Source: JAJEFO01 sp009843725
Lineage (GTDB): Bacteria > Pseudomonadota > Alphaproteobacteria > Rhodobacterales > Rhodobacteraceae
NCBI GenBank assembly: GCA_965243215.1
Contig: CBDEUJ010000004.1
Coordinates: 372,001 to 436,000, forward strand
DNA: 64,000 bases
Reading direction: 5' to 3'
The translations under genes were made by a program, and so were the position numbers. How positions within the stretch are numbered: position 1 is the first letter of the stretch; each line of letters opens with the position of its first letter. Below the pieces are notes generated by a model. It did no database searches, was not told the DNA's origin, and saw nothing but the letters and a program-made list of their open reading frames with translations. Of this stretch, positions 46,881-56,123 are shown one piece after another.

Positions 46881-47151
46881 GGCGAATCTCCCTGGGCGCC
46901 AATCTCGGCAGGACTATGCCGCCGCGCTGAACGAAATGCGACATTGCATGTCGAAATTCAGTCTCCTGCGGTCCTTCCGTCCGGCCACACGCTGAGTCCG
47001 TGCGCTCTTAAGGTGCGACACCTGAGACAATTTTTCTCGCCGCCTTGCGCCCATCCGCCATTGCTCAGCCCGGATCATGGCCGTAAAATGGGCGCCAAAG
47101 ACGCGGCGGCCCACCGCCGCTTTGCAGAAGCAGCGACTCCAGGAGGCATGG

Positions 47152-48813
47152 ATGGCCGACGCCGCCCTACACGAGCACGATCACAAGCCCGGGTTCTTCG
47201 AACGCTGGTTCATGTCGACGAACCACAAGGACATCGGGATCCTGTACCTGTTCACAGCGTCCATCGTCGGCTTCGTCGCGGTCGCCTTCACGGTCTACAT
47301 GCGCATGGAACTGAAGGACCCCGGCGTCCAGTTCATGTGCGCAGAGGGGGCAAGGCTGATCGCGGACGGCACCTGTGCGCCGAACGGCCATCTCTGGAAC
47401 GTCCTCGTGACCGCGCACGGAATCCTGATGATGTTCTTCGTCGTCATCCCGGCCATGTTCGGCGGCTTCGGCAACTTCTTCATGCCCTTGCACATCGGCG
47501 CACCGGACATGGCCTTCCCGCGCATGAACAACCTCAGCTACTGGCTGTATGTGGCCGGGTCGTCGCTCGCGATTGCCAGCGTGCTCACCCCCGGTGGCAA
47601 CGGCCAGACGGGGTCCGGAGTCGGGTGGGTCCTCTATCCGCCTCTCTCGACCTCCGAACAGGGCTTCTCGATGGATCTGGCAATCTTCGCGGTGCACCTT
47701 TCCGGCGCATCATCGGTCCTCGGCGCAATCAACATGATCACGACGTTCCTGAACATGCGGGCTCCCGGGATGACGCTCTTCAAGGTGCCGCTCTTTGCAT
47801 GGTCGATTTTCGTGACGGCGTGGCTGATCCTGCTTTCACTGCCCGTTCTGGCCGGCGCCATCACCATGCTTCTGACCGACAGAAACTTCGGCACGACCTT
47901 CTTCCAGGCCGAAGGCGGCGGCGATCCCATTCTCTACCAGCACATTCTCTGGTTCTTCGGGCACCCAGAAGTCTACATCATCATCCTTCCGGGCTTTGGC
48001 ATCATAAGTCACGTCATCTCCACCTTCAGCCGCAAGCCCGTCTTCGGCTACCTGCCGATGGTATGGGCGCTGATCGCGATCGGCGCGCTCGGCTTCGTCG
48101 TATGGGCGCACCACATGTACACTGTGGGCATGAGCCTGACCCAGCAGACCTATTTCATGCTGGCGACGATGGTGATCGCGGTGCCAACAGGCGTGAAGAT
48201 CTTCTCGTGGATCGCCACGATGTGGGGAGGCTCAATCGAGTTCAAGACGCCGATGCTTTACGCCTTCGGCTTCCTGTTCCTCTTCACCGTCGGAGGCGTG
48301 ACCGGCATCGTGCTTGCGCAGGCCGGCATCGACCGGGCCTATCACGACACCTACTACGTCGTGGCGCACTTCCACTACGTGATGTCGCTCGGCGCCGTCT
48401 TCGCGATCTTCGCCGGCATGTACTACTGGATCGGCAAGATGTGCGGTCGCCAGTATCCTGAGTGGCTGGGCAAGATCCAGTTCTGGACGATGTTCATCGG
48501 CGCCAACATCACCTTCTTCCCGCAACACTTCCTCGGTCGCCAAGGAATGCCGCGCCGCTATATCGACTATCCCGAAGCGTTCGCCTACTGGAACGAGATC
48601 TCCAGCATGGGTGCCTTCCTCGCGTTCGCCTCGTTCCTGCTGTTCATCGGAATCGTGGTCTACACGATCCTCGCCGGGCGGCCCATTTCGGAGAAGAGCT
48701 ATTGGAACGAGCACGCGGACACTCTCGAGTGGACGCTCCCGACCCCGCCGCCGGCGCACACTTTCGAGACGTTGCCAAAGCGCGAGGACTGGGATCGAGG
48801 CCACGCGCACTAG
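47152..48813 (+). CDS. ctaD: Cytochrome c oxidase subunit I (aa3 type)
   Basis: About 553 aa with twelve membrane helices. Heme a and a3/CuB ligands: His in VLVTAHGILMMFFVV, the cross-linked His-Tyr in LWFFGHPEVYIIILPGFG, the His pair in WAHHMYTVG, and HFHYVMS near the end; the K-channel Thr/Lys stretch TMVIAVPTGVKIFSW is present. It is the catalytic subunit of the terminal oxidase. AGGAGG lies five bases before the ATG at 47152; an ATG four bases earlier is out of frame. The gene stands alone without ctaC or ctaE. Confidence 0.97.
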   Translation: MADAALHEHDHKPGFFERWFMSTNHKDIGILYLFTASIVGFVAVAFTVYMRMELKDPGVQFMCAEGARLIADGTCAPNGHLWNVLVTAHGILMMFFVVIPAMFGGFGNFFMPLHIGAPDMAFPRMNNLSYWLYVAGSSLAIASVLTPGGNGQTGSGVGWVLYPPLSTSEQGFSMDLAIFAVHLSGASSVLGAINMITTFLNMRAPGMTLFKVPLFAWSIFVTAWLILLSLPVLAGAITMLLTDRNFGTTFFQAEGGGDPILYQHILWFFGHPEVYIIILPGFGIISHVISTFSRKPVFGYLPMVWALIAIGALGFVVWAHHMYTVGMSLTQQTYFMLATMVIAVPTGVKIFSWIATMWGGSIEFKTPMLYAFGFLFLFTVGGVTGIVLAQAGIDRAYHDTYYVVAHFHYVMSLGAVFAIFAGMYYWIGKMCGRQYPEWLGKIQFWTMFIGANITFFPQHFLGRQGMPRRYIDYPEAFAYWNEISSMGAFLAFASFLLFIGIVVYTILAGRPISEKSYWNEHADTLEWTLPTPPPAHTFETLPKREDWDRGHAH

Positions 48814-48843
48814 CGCGCGACTGCCGCCGAACGTGACCAGCGT

Positions 48844-48867
48844 GCCGGCTGCACCCTTGCAGCCGGC
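48844..48867 (+). terminator. Hairpin behind ctaD
   Basis: Perfect 10-base stem GCCGGCTGCA/TGCAGCCGGC with a four-base loop, 31 bases behind the ctaD stop. No T tract follows, so it may act as a terminator or as an mRNA 3'-end stabiliser. Confidence 0.6.
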
Positions 48868-49089
48868 GTCGTGTCGCTGTCGCGCGAAACCCTGGAAAGC
48901 CATGCCTACCGTCCGTGCGGGCTGGAGGGACGAAGCCGGTTGCAAAGGTGGGGGATTGTGCAGTTGACTGAAACGGTGGAACATGACACGTCCGGGGGAA
49001 GCCAGAAGGGCGGATCTCCCGCCGATCTTCGACACGGCAATGCGCGACCACGCCGGGAAGCCCGCGTTCCAGGGCCATGCAGGACGAGG

Positions 49090-49208
49090 CGTCCGGGATT
49101 GGCGAATCTGCAGGGTGGGGCGTTGGCGTTGGCCACCTCTGCTGACCCGTGAAATCAGCCGGCAGGCTGGGACGTGTCGCGTTTCAGAAAACGGAATAGA
49201 ATTCCCCA
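49090..49208 (+). repeat. Solo right end of TnpB element (copy 3)
   Basis: Resembles the 3' end of tnpB from AMQDEASGIG through a frameshifted ALALATSADP stop, then the CAGCC-GGCTG hairpin, ending in GAATTCCCCA three bases before the DUF2244 start codon. More similar to copy 2 than to the tnpB copy. Confidence 0.75.
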
Positions 49209-49211
49209 GAG

Positions 49212-49685
49212 ATGCCCTATCGTTGGACCGAAACCGCAAATGGCAGAAAACTTGATCTCTGGCCGCAGCAGTCGATGACGGCACAAGGGTTCGCGTGGTT
49301 CATCGGGACAACGGCAGCGCTATTTTCCCTGCCTCTTCTCGCGGTCTTGGGATCACCAATGGTCTGGGTCCTGCTGGCGTTCATGCTTGTGGCGGTCTGC
49401 GGCATCTGGCGAGCGCTCATGGCCAACCGCACGCATCGGCAGATTCACGAAGAACTGACGCTCTCGCCCGATCGCGTCCACCTCGAGCATCGATTGCCGA
49501 AGCATCCTCCAAAGACATGGGACGCCACCCCCAACTGGATCACGGTGCACCTGTCACAGGAAGGGCCGGTCGAGGACTACCTGACGCTTCGCGGCGGCGG
49601 GCGAGAGGTCGAGCTTGGCGCGTTTCTGACCCCTGCGGAACGCAAGGACCTCCATGCCGAGCTTCAGAGGCTCATCAGACCCTGA
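49212..49685 (+). CDS. DUF2244 domain-containing membrane protein
   Basis: About 157 aa. Two adjacent membrane helices (GFAWFIGTTAALFSLPLLAVLG and VWVLLAFMLVAVCGIW) form a hairpin, followed by a cytosolic beta-rich part (IHEELTLSPDRVHLEHRLP and WITVHLSQEGPVEDYL). The function is unknown; it is often near cytochrome oxidase genes in alphaproteobacteria. The ATG is directly preceded by the TnpB right-end relic, so its ribosome site is derived from that element. A stop codon in frame just upstream rules out an extension. Confidence 0.9.
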   Translation: MPYRWTETANGRKLDLWPQQSMTAQGFAWFIGTTAALFSLPLLAVLGSPMVWVLLAFMLVAVCGIWRALMANRTHRQIHEELTLSPDRVHLEHRLPKHPPKTWDATPNWITVHLSQEGPVEDYLTLRGGGREVELGAFLTPAERKDLHAELQRLIRP

Positions 49686-49766
49686 ACCGGGGCTTTCGGC
49701 AGCCGATGGCATCCATTGCGGATTGACGTGTCCCGTGACGACCAGTCGAAAGCCTTGCCAGATCGG

Positions 49767-50234
49767 CTACCCGAGACGCTCCCGCACTTTTGGCCCAACC
49801 GCGCCGAAATCCATCCTGCCAGCGTACCTGGCCTTCAAGGTGCCCATGACCTTGCCCATGTCCCGGATCGAACTGGCGCCCGTCTCGGCAATTGCCGCTT
49901 CCACTGCAGCCTCCGTCTCGGCCCCGTCCAGCCGCCTGGGCAGGAATTCCTCGATGACCGAGATTTCCGCGCGTTCCCTTTCGGCCAGTTCGACACGCCC
50001 GCCTTCCTCGTAGGCACGCGCGGATTCCTGGCGCTGCTTCACCATCTTGCCGAGTATTTCGAGGATGCCCTCGGAATCGACACCGGATTCCGCGGCATCC
50101 CCACCCTTGGCTCGCCAAGCGATGTCGCGGTCCTTGATGGCGGCGGTGATCAGCCGTAACGTCGAGAGCCGCACCGCTTCCCGATCTCGCATGGCTTGCT
50201 TCAATGCGGCATCGATCCGCTGCCTGAGTTCCAT
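49767..50234 (-). CDS. GatB/YqeY domain-containing protein
   Basis: About 155 aa. MELRQRIDAALKQAMRDREA, VRLSTLRLITAAIKD, the RQESARAYEEGGRVELAERE helix and IEEFLPRRLDG, then MGKVMGTLKARYAGRMDF are family hallmarks. YqeY resembles the tail of GatB and may help tRNA-dependent amidation; the function is unproven. It diverges from carA, a pairing conserved in Rhodobacteraceae. Start ATG at 50234. Confidence 0.93.
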   Translation of the reverse strand: MELRQRIDAALKQAMRDREAVRLSTLRLITAAIKDRDIAWRAKGGDAAESGVDSEGILEILGKMVKQRQESARAYEEGGRVELAERERAEISVIEEFLPRRLDGAETEAAVEAAIAETGASSIRDMGKVMGTLKARYAGRMDFGAVGPKVRERLG

Positions 50235-50418
50235 CTCGAGCCCCACGTTCGGTGGCAAGTCACAAGACTACCTCACCCATGCCTTCACTGCAACAAGCGT
50301 CATAACCCGCAACCCATTGTTTTCAAACAAATTGTCAATTTTCTCTACCCCTTGACCCTCCTCGGGCAACCCCGTAAACCGACGACCGTTTATCGTCGCT
50401 TCACCTCCACGGTACCCA

Positions 50419-51579
50419 ATGCCGGAAACCGCCAAGACCCCAACCGCCTGCCTTGCCCTGGCCGACGGGCCGGTTTTTTGGGGTCAGGGATTCGGTGCCA
50501 CCGGCACGACTGAGGCAGAACTGTGCTTCAACACGGCAATGACGGGCTACCAGGAGATCATGACCGATCCGTCCTATGCCGGGCAAATCGTGGTTTTCAC
50601 CTTTCCGCATGTCGGCAACGTCGGCGTCAACGCCCAGGATGAAGAAGCCGTCGACCCGGTGGCCGAAGGTCTCGTCGTCAAGTGGGATCCGACAGCGCCG
50701 TCCAACTGGCGGTCAACCAGCTCGCTTTCGGACTGGCTGGCGCGCAGGGGTCGTATTGGCATAGGCGGAATCGACACCAGGCGCCTCACCCGCGCGATTC
50801 GGCAACTAGGCGCACCGCATGTCGCGCTGGCACATGACCCGTCCGGCGAATTCGATGTCGAGGCGCTCGTCGCGTCAGCCCGTGAGTTTCCCGGCCTCGA
50901 AGGTCTCGACCTCGCAAAGAAGGTGACCTGTGCGCAAAGCTATCGCTGGACCGAGACCCGATGGGCCTGGCCTGAAGGCTTCGGCAATCAGGACGCCCCG
51001 AAACGCAAGGTCGTCGCCATCGACTATGGTGCCAAGCGCAACATCCTCCGCTGCCTTGCCACTGTTGGATGCGACGTCACGGTCCTGCCAGCAACCGCCA
51101 CCGCAGATGACGTATTGGCACTTGCTCCCGAGGGGCTGTTTCTCTCGAACGGTCCCGGCGACCCGGCGGCAACCGGTTCCTATGCCGTACCCATGATTCA
51201 GAGCGTGCTTGCACGCGCGGACATTCCAGTCTTCGGCATATGCCTCGGGCACCAGATGCTAGCCCTCGCCCTCGGCGCAAGGACTGTGAAGATGAATCAC
51301 GGGCATCACGGCGCGAACCATCCGGTGAAGGACCTCGAGACGGGCAAGGTCGAAATCACGTCCATGAACCACGGGTTCACGGTAGATAGCCAGACGCTGC
51401 CGGCTGGCGTGAAGGAAACTCACGTTTCGCTGTTTGACGGATCGAACTGTGGCATCCGGATGACGGACCGCCCGGTGTTTTCGGTCCAGTACCACCCCGA
51501 GGCAAGCCCGGGACCGGTTGACAGCATGTACCTGTTCGAACGCTTCACTGCCGCGATCGAGGCCGGGAAGAATCCCTGA
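50419..51579 (+). CDS. carA: Carbamoyl-phosphate synthase small subunit
   Basis: About 386 aa glutamine amidotransferase subunit delivering ammonia to CarB for arginine and pyrimidine synthesis. N-terminal domain DGPVFWGQGFGA and the MTGYQEIMTDPSYAGQIV segment; catalytic Cys in FGICLGHQMLALALG and His/Glu in SVQYHPEASPGP. Full length. No strong ribosome site is seen before the ATG. carB is not in the window. Confidence 0.97.
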   Translation: MPETAKTPTACLALADGPVFWGQGFGATGTTEAELCFNTAMTGYQEIMTDPSYAGQIVVFTFPHVGNVGVNAQDEEAVDPVAEGLVVKWDPTAPSNWRSTSSLSDWLARRGRIGIGGIDTRRLTRAIRQLGAPHVALAHDPSGEFDVEALVASAREFPGLEGLDLAKKVTCAQSYRWTETRWAWPEGFGNQDAPKRKVVAIDYGAKRNILRCLATVGCDVTVLPATATADDVLALAPEGLFLSNGPGDPAATGSYAVPMIQSVLARADIPVFGICLGHQMLALALGARTVKMNHGHHGANHPVKDLETGKVEITSMNHGFTVDSQTLPAGVKETHVSLFDGSNCGIRMTDRPVFSVQYHPEASPGPVDSMYLFERFTAAIEAGKNP

Positions 51580-52523
51580 GCCGCGAGGAATGCCGCAGCC
51601 ATGTGCGGCACCGAGCGATGGACAACATCAACCTGGCGGCCCGGAAGGGAATCCTGCGAGGCAGGTTGCCATGCCCGTGAAGCCGCAGGCGGGCCCCAGG
51701 GTCATTCAGGTGACCGCTGATCAGGTTCCCGCCCCCGACGGCCGCATGCAATCCGGCAAGCCCTGACATTCACGACCCCGGAAAGTTGAAACGCGAGCGC
51801 CGAACGCGTTTGGGAAACACATCCGCATCGTAGCGAACCTTTTGCCTCCGACGACAATGCTGTCTGTCGCTGCCTCGACGTCCAGCGCCGCTCCGCCTGA
51901 TCTTCGGACGGCTGCGCCTGTCATTCGCCTTTCAGACAACCTGGACGAGGCTGAAGGCATCGGGTGGTGTATCAACACGATCGGCCGCGGGTTGTCGGAT
52001 CGCCTGCATGCCCATTCGTGCAAACATCATGTCGACGACTTGCAGAGGCCATTGGCCAAGTCGCGTCGGTCGCCTTTAGGGAGTCACGTCGTCATCCACT
52101 ATTCACGACTTGCCATGTGTTCCTGTATTGTTCAACAGGAAGGCGCCAAATGCTGCGTTCGTTGCTTGATGATGATGCAGGCACTGACGCCGGCTCTTGC
52201 CCTGCGTTCAATCTCGCGGGGCGCTTTGCCTCATCTGAAACGTCGCTGCCGACCGATCCGTTTCCTCATCAAGAACGTTGCGTCGGGGACGTTTGTCATG
52301 GGGCAGGATCATGTGGAGGCTAGGCACGTCGGTACGAGACAGCCTGCTTGACGCCCTGCCCCGCCGCAAAGGCGGGTCGGAGCGTCTGGGCGAGCAAGGC
52401 ATTCCGGACGAGTTCGTGTCGATAGCCGAGACCGCGCCAACAAACGCGCCGCTCTGGCCGACTTCTGCGGCTACCGGAGCCACTCTCCATTGCCATAAAT
52501 CGCTTGGACGCTCTGACAATTTC
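51580..52523. other. Gene-poor stretch behind carA
   Basis: About 940 bases. A plus-strand frame from 51842 contains GIGWCINTIGRGLSDRLHAH, which looks protein-like and may be the remnant of a beta-trefoil or other secreted protein, but I could not confirm a family. No other gene is supported. Confidence 0.35.
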
Positions 52524-52553
52524 TTGAACACGTGTTCATTCCTTTGTTACAAT
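52524..52553 (+). promoter_or_regulatory. Promoter with LacI-type operator (SBP copy 1)
   Basis: A -35 TTGAAC and -10 TACAAT spaced 18 bases. The perfect palindrome TGAACACGTGTTCA (52525-52538) overlaps the -35 and has the central CG of LacI-family operators. The same arrangement recurs at 56060-56089. Confidence 0.8.
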
Positions 52554-52587
52554 GGCATGCGACACGGCAAACGGCCGGTGTCACAAT

Positions 52588-54003
52588 CTGGAGGAAGAAC
52601 CATGACGCTACCTAAGAGAGTCTGCACAGCCGTAGTCGGATTGGCTATGGGTGCAACCGCGGCTGCTGCCGCGGACTACACGATCACGGTCTGGTCCGGG
52701 GGCAGCGGGCCCAACGACCACTACAGGATCGATGCGATTTCAATGGCAGCTGAACTGCTTGAGCACGAGGCAGCCATTCGGGGCGAAGAGCTCAGCATCA
52801 CCATCGAGGGCAAGCCCTACGACGGTTGGGAGGAATTCAAGCAGGGCGTCACCCTGTCCGCCGAGTCTGGCACCGCGCCCAACATTGTCGTGACCAGCCA
52901 CACCGATATCGCGCCTTGGGCGCAGGCCGGCCTGATCGTCGCGGCGGAGGACTACGTCGATCTTGATTCCTGGCCGCTCAACGACCTGTACGGGAACCTC
53001 ATCGACATCGCGTCATACAACGGCATTGTCTACGGAATCCCGCAAGACGCCGAGTCCCGGCCATTCTTCTTCTGGAAGGATCACATGCGAGGGATTGGCT
53101 ATTCCGACGCCGACATCGAAGCGCTGCCAGGCAAGGTGGAGGCGGGCGAGTACACGCTGCAGAACGTCCTCGAAGACGCGAAGAAGATCCAGGATGCCGG
53201 GCTCGTCGAAGCGGGCTACGGATTCTATCCGCGCGTGTCAAACGGCCCCGACTACTGGCAGTTCTACCTGTCCTTCGGCGGAACGATAGAGGAAGACGGC
53301 AAGCTGGTCTTCGACAGGTCCGCGATGAGCGACTTCTACCAGTTCTTCGTGGACGCCGTCGAAGCGGGCGTTACACGCAAGAACCATATCGGCACGCCGT
53401 GGGACCAGTGGTATGGCGAGGTTGCCAGCGGCAAGGCCGGGCTTTGGCACGGCGGGACGTGGCACTACGCGCGCTACACCGGACGCGAGGGACTCGACGA
53501 CTTCTTCGGCAGCATCCAGTTTACGCTCATCCCCGCGGGCGGCGATGGCGGCAGGGCAAACACGATCACCCACCCGCTGATGTATCTCATCACCGACCAG
53601 GGTGACGAGAACCTCGAAGCCCTCGCGGCCGAACTCGTGACCATCGCGTCCGAGCCCCGGATCAACACGCTGCACGCGATCAAGTCGGCGCACCTTGGCA
53701 TCGCCAGGTCGCAATCCAGCGTGCCGCTCTATGCCGACGACCGCTGGGCCTCGGAAGCGACCGAACGCCTGCTGCCACACGCGACGGCACAGCCCAACAA
53801 CGTGAATTTCGGGCAGTATGTCGGCATCATGTGGAGTGGCCTTGAAGCCGCCTGGACCGGCCAGAAAACGGTTGCCGATGCAATCGCGGATGCAGAGACC
53901 GAGCTGAGGGCGACGCTCGGCGACAGCATCGTCATCCGCTAGAGTCCGGAAGACCGCGCGGAGCAGCAAATGCTCCGCGCCTGCCCGGAAGGTGAAGTCA
54001 TGA
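52588..54003 (+). repeat. 1,416-bp duplicated block, copy 1
   Basis: Identical by eye to 56124-57539. It runs from the ribosome-binding site of the substrate-binding gene through its stop and on to the start codon of the next gene. Flanks on both sides differ. Confidence 0.88.
52602..53942 (+). CDS. ABC transporter sugar/glycerophosphodiester-binding protein (copy 1)
   Basis: About 446 aa family-1 solute-binding protein. Signal peptide MTLPKRVCTAVVGLAMGATA ending AAAA-DYTITVW. EFKQGVTLSAESGTAPNIVV, GIVYGIPQDAESRPFFFWKD and GEVASGKAGLWHGGTWHY are typical of UgpB/MalE-like proteins. The same protein is encoded again at 56138-57478. This copy is orphaned: only a permease remnant follows. CTGGAGGAAGAACC is a strong ribosome site. 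Its own promoter and operator are intact, so it is likely still expressed with the second copy. Confidence 0.9.
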   Translation: MTLPKRVCTAVVGLAMGATAAAAADYTITVWSGGSGPNDHYRIDAISMAAELLEHEAAIRGEELSITIEGKPYDGWEEFKQGVTLSAESGTAPNIVVTSHTDIAPWAQAGLIVAAEDYVDLDSWPLNDLYGNLIDIASYNGIVYGIPQDAESRPFFFWKDHMRGIGYSDADIEALPGKVEAGEYTLQNVLEDAKKIQDAGLVEAGYGFYPRVSNGPDYWQFYLSFGGTIEEDGKLVFDRSAMSDFYQFFVDAVEAGVTRKNHIGTPWDQWYGEVASGKAGLWHGGTWHYARYTGREGLDDFFGSIQFTLIPAGGDGGRANTITHPLMYLITDQGDENLEALAAELVTIASEPRINTLHAIKSAHLGIARSQSSVPLYADDRWASEATERLLPHATAQPNNVNFGQYVGIMWSGLEAAWTGQKTVADAIADAETELRATLGDSIVIR

Positions 54004-54095
54004 ATCGTCTTGATCAACCGGTTCGTGGGTGCATCCGTGGGGATGCCCGTATTCTCCGCCGCGATCAACGCGATACCGGTTTCGCTGTTCCAAGC
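54004..54095 (+). pseudogene. Fragment of MalF-type permease gene
   Basis: About 90 bases resembling 58411-58502 of the intact permease at roughly 85% identity by eye (INRFVGASVGMPVFSAAINA against INGFVGASMGMLIFSAAIRS). It follows the start codon of copy 1 directly and out of frame; the first 870 bases of the gene are missing. Confidence 0.75.
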
Positions 54096-54262
54096 AAAGG
54101 CCCGCAAGTCCCAATCGAAGCATTTCGCAAGACTGCTGGAGGGCCGGGCCGACTGCGTCGCTTCGTCCGTCCTGCATCTGGATGTTCCGAGGGACATGCC
54201 GCAGGTGAATTCGCACCTGACGACCGCCGCCTGCACCGTCATCGAAGAGGGAAAGGCGTGGA

Positions 54263-55561
54263 TTGACCCTAATTCAAGACACATATGGATTGAGACCGGG
54301 CGCGCGAAGCTCTTCGTTTGGTGCCTTTCTCGGAATAACATCGGATTTTCTCTCGGGCGACACTGCGCTTGCCGGTGAATTGGCCGGTGTCCTTGGGCGA
54401 GTGGACAGTGGTGAATTCGACCGAGAGTTCGCGACGGAACTTGATCCATGCAGCGTCTATCTGACGACCTCGTGTCATCTGCTGGCAATGTCCTTGCGCC
54501 ACCGAATTGAGGGGTTGAAGGCACAGGACTTCTACAAATCCGACCCGCTGAGATACGTACGATCGAATTTGTTCATTCAGCGCGCAATCGGGATAGAGCG
54601 CCTGACGTTAGGATGGCCGGTCTATGCGTTCGGCGCCGAGGCAATTGGGCAGACCATGATGTACCCCGACGATCAGGCGCCCGGCTCCGATCCCGGCGAG
54701 CCCATGCTGTCTCTGGAACGACCCTACGAAATTCCCGAATACGATCCAGACTCGGAGGTCGCAGGCGTAATTCGAGACACTCTCAAGATCATGGGAGACC
54801 TTGCCAAGATTGAACCCGTCGCGCATCTGCCTGCGCCCTACTCGCTGGCCGCAGAAATCGTTGGACAGGAGAACTTGATCTTGGCGCTCTCCGACCGCCC
54901 AGACTTGGTCGTGCGATTCCTGGACGTTCTGGTCGATCGGGTTCTCGCGCCGTGGTGCGTCGACTTGCACAAGCACCTTCCAGCCGCTTGGCTTGAATTG
55001 TCGGACGCAAGCGGTTCGCCCATGTTCATTGGTCCGCGGAACTTTCTTGCGATCGCAACCGAGCCAGTCCTCAAGCTACGCAAAATGGGAAACTGGGGAG
55101 CGCGCGTGTTTGTCGCAAATTATCGGGGCGACCGGCAAAGAGCGCGCGGCACGTCGTCTTCGCGCGCGATGCGTCGGAATTCCACGATTGGGTTTGCCGA
55201 AATGACTGACGCAAAACGTGCGTGTTGCCCATGGTTCCTGACACGGCTTGAGGCAGATCATGTGGCAATAGATGACTACGTCGCGTATTGCGAGCGGCAT
55301 GGCATGACGTTCTACGCCGGAATTGGCGCGACCAGAGTCGACAAGAATTCCATATCAGACAGCTCTTCTCATCAGGCCGGACTCGCTTCTGACCTGAAAG
55401 AACGTCACGATGCGATACTGCGCGTCAGACGGCACGTTTTGGCATCAGGAGCGGCGTACAACCCTTCGTGGCCCGGTGATCTGTATTTGGAAGACACCAA
55501 TGCCGAAAGCGATCTGGAGCTCATCAACTGGATTGCGAATTCTGGGTATCAGAATCGGTAG
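54263..55561 (+). CDS. Uroporphyrinogen decarboxylase-fold protein (MtaA/CmuA-like)
   Basis: About 432 aa. The centre resembles URO-D superfamily methyltransferases: HLPAPYSLAAEIVGQENLIL, LSDRPDLVVRFLDVLVDRVL and AWLELSDASGSPMFIGPRNF. The zinc-binding His/Cys motif of MtaA is not evident (MTFYAGIGATRV occupies a similar place), so methyltransferase activity is doubtful. The start is a TTG at 54263 behind GAGGGAAAGG. The gene lies between the two binding-protein copies and may be a leftover of another cluster. Family assignment is moderate. Confidence 0.5.
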   Translation: MTLIQDTYGLRPGARSSSFGAFLGITSDFLSGDTALAGELAGVLGRVDSGEFDREFATELDPCSVYLTTSCHLLAMSLRHRIEGLKAQDFYKSDPLRYVRSNLFIQRAIGIERLTLGWPVYAFGAEAIGQTMMYPDDQAPGSDPGEPMLSLERPYEIPEYDPDSEVAGVIRDTLKIMGDLAKIEPVAHLPAPYSLAAEIVGQENLILALSDRPDLVVRFLDVLVDRVLAPWCVDLHKHLPAAWLELSDASGSPMFIGPRNFLAIATEPVLKLRKMGNWGARVFVANYRGDRQRARGTSSSRAMRRNSTIGFAEMTDAKRACCPWFLTRLEADHVAIDDYVAYCERHGMTFYAGIGATRVDKNSISDSSSHQAGLASDLKERHDAILRVRRHVLASGAAYNPSWPGDLYLEDTNAESDLELINWIANSGYQNR

Positions 55562-56059
55562 GCGCAGGCACGCGGATCAAGTGGCCGAAGGATGGCAAGG
55601 GGCTAAAGCGCGACGTTTCGCCTGCGTCCTGATTTTGTCCGCCCTCGCACGAGAGGGTCATCCGATCCATTCACGTTCACCGGAGGCCTTCCACGGCAAA
55701 CGGCATGTTGACGACGGTACTTGGCGGGCCCGTCCGGAGAGTTCGGAGCCAGGCAGACCAGCGGCCCTTACGGCTGGCTTCGACGCTGGATCGAGATTCC
55801 GGTGCCGGCGATCGTCAGCGGGGAGACCTTCGCCCTTGCCGAGGAGCGCCCGCAAGATCTTCTGCCATGTCTCAACAGACCGCTGTGGGGCCTCCGGCCG
55901 GTGCGCCCATGCCGGCCTTCAAGACAGCTCGATATTGGCAAGGCCGCGGCCCGCGGGATTGCCAGGCCGATCCGTTACCCGAACGTGTCCGGTTCGGTCT
56001 TCCTTGTGGCAATGCGGCTCGCAAGCCCTGCGATAGCGCCAACAGGCGTTCATTGTCTC
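55562..56059. other. Gene-poor stretch with recombinase relic
   Basis: About 500 bases between the URO-D-like gene and the second promoter. Only the short serine-recombinase-like remnant at 55783-55850 is recognisable. Confidence 0.4.
55783..55850 (+). pseudogene. Remnant of large serine recombinase
   Basis: The plus-strand translation WIEIPVPAIVSGETFALAEE closely follows the linker that precedes the zinc domain in large serine recombinases. No catalytic domain is left. Confidence 0.5.
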
Positions 56060-56089
56060 TTGAACACGTGTTCACTGATCTGTTACAAT
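56060..56089 (+). promoter_or_regulatory. Promoter with LacI-type operator (SBP copy 2)
   Basis: Same TTGAAC-18-TACAAT promoter with palindrome TGAACACGTGTTCA at 56061-56074. The bases between promoter and gene differ from copy 1, so the operator is conserved by selection rather than by recent copying. Confidence 0.8.
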
Positions 56090-56123
56090 GACGTGCCACA
56101 CGGCGGACAGTTCGTGTCACTAC

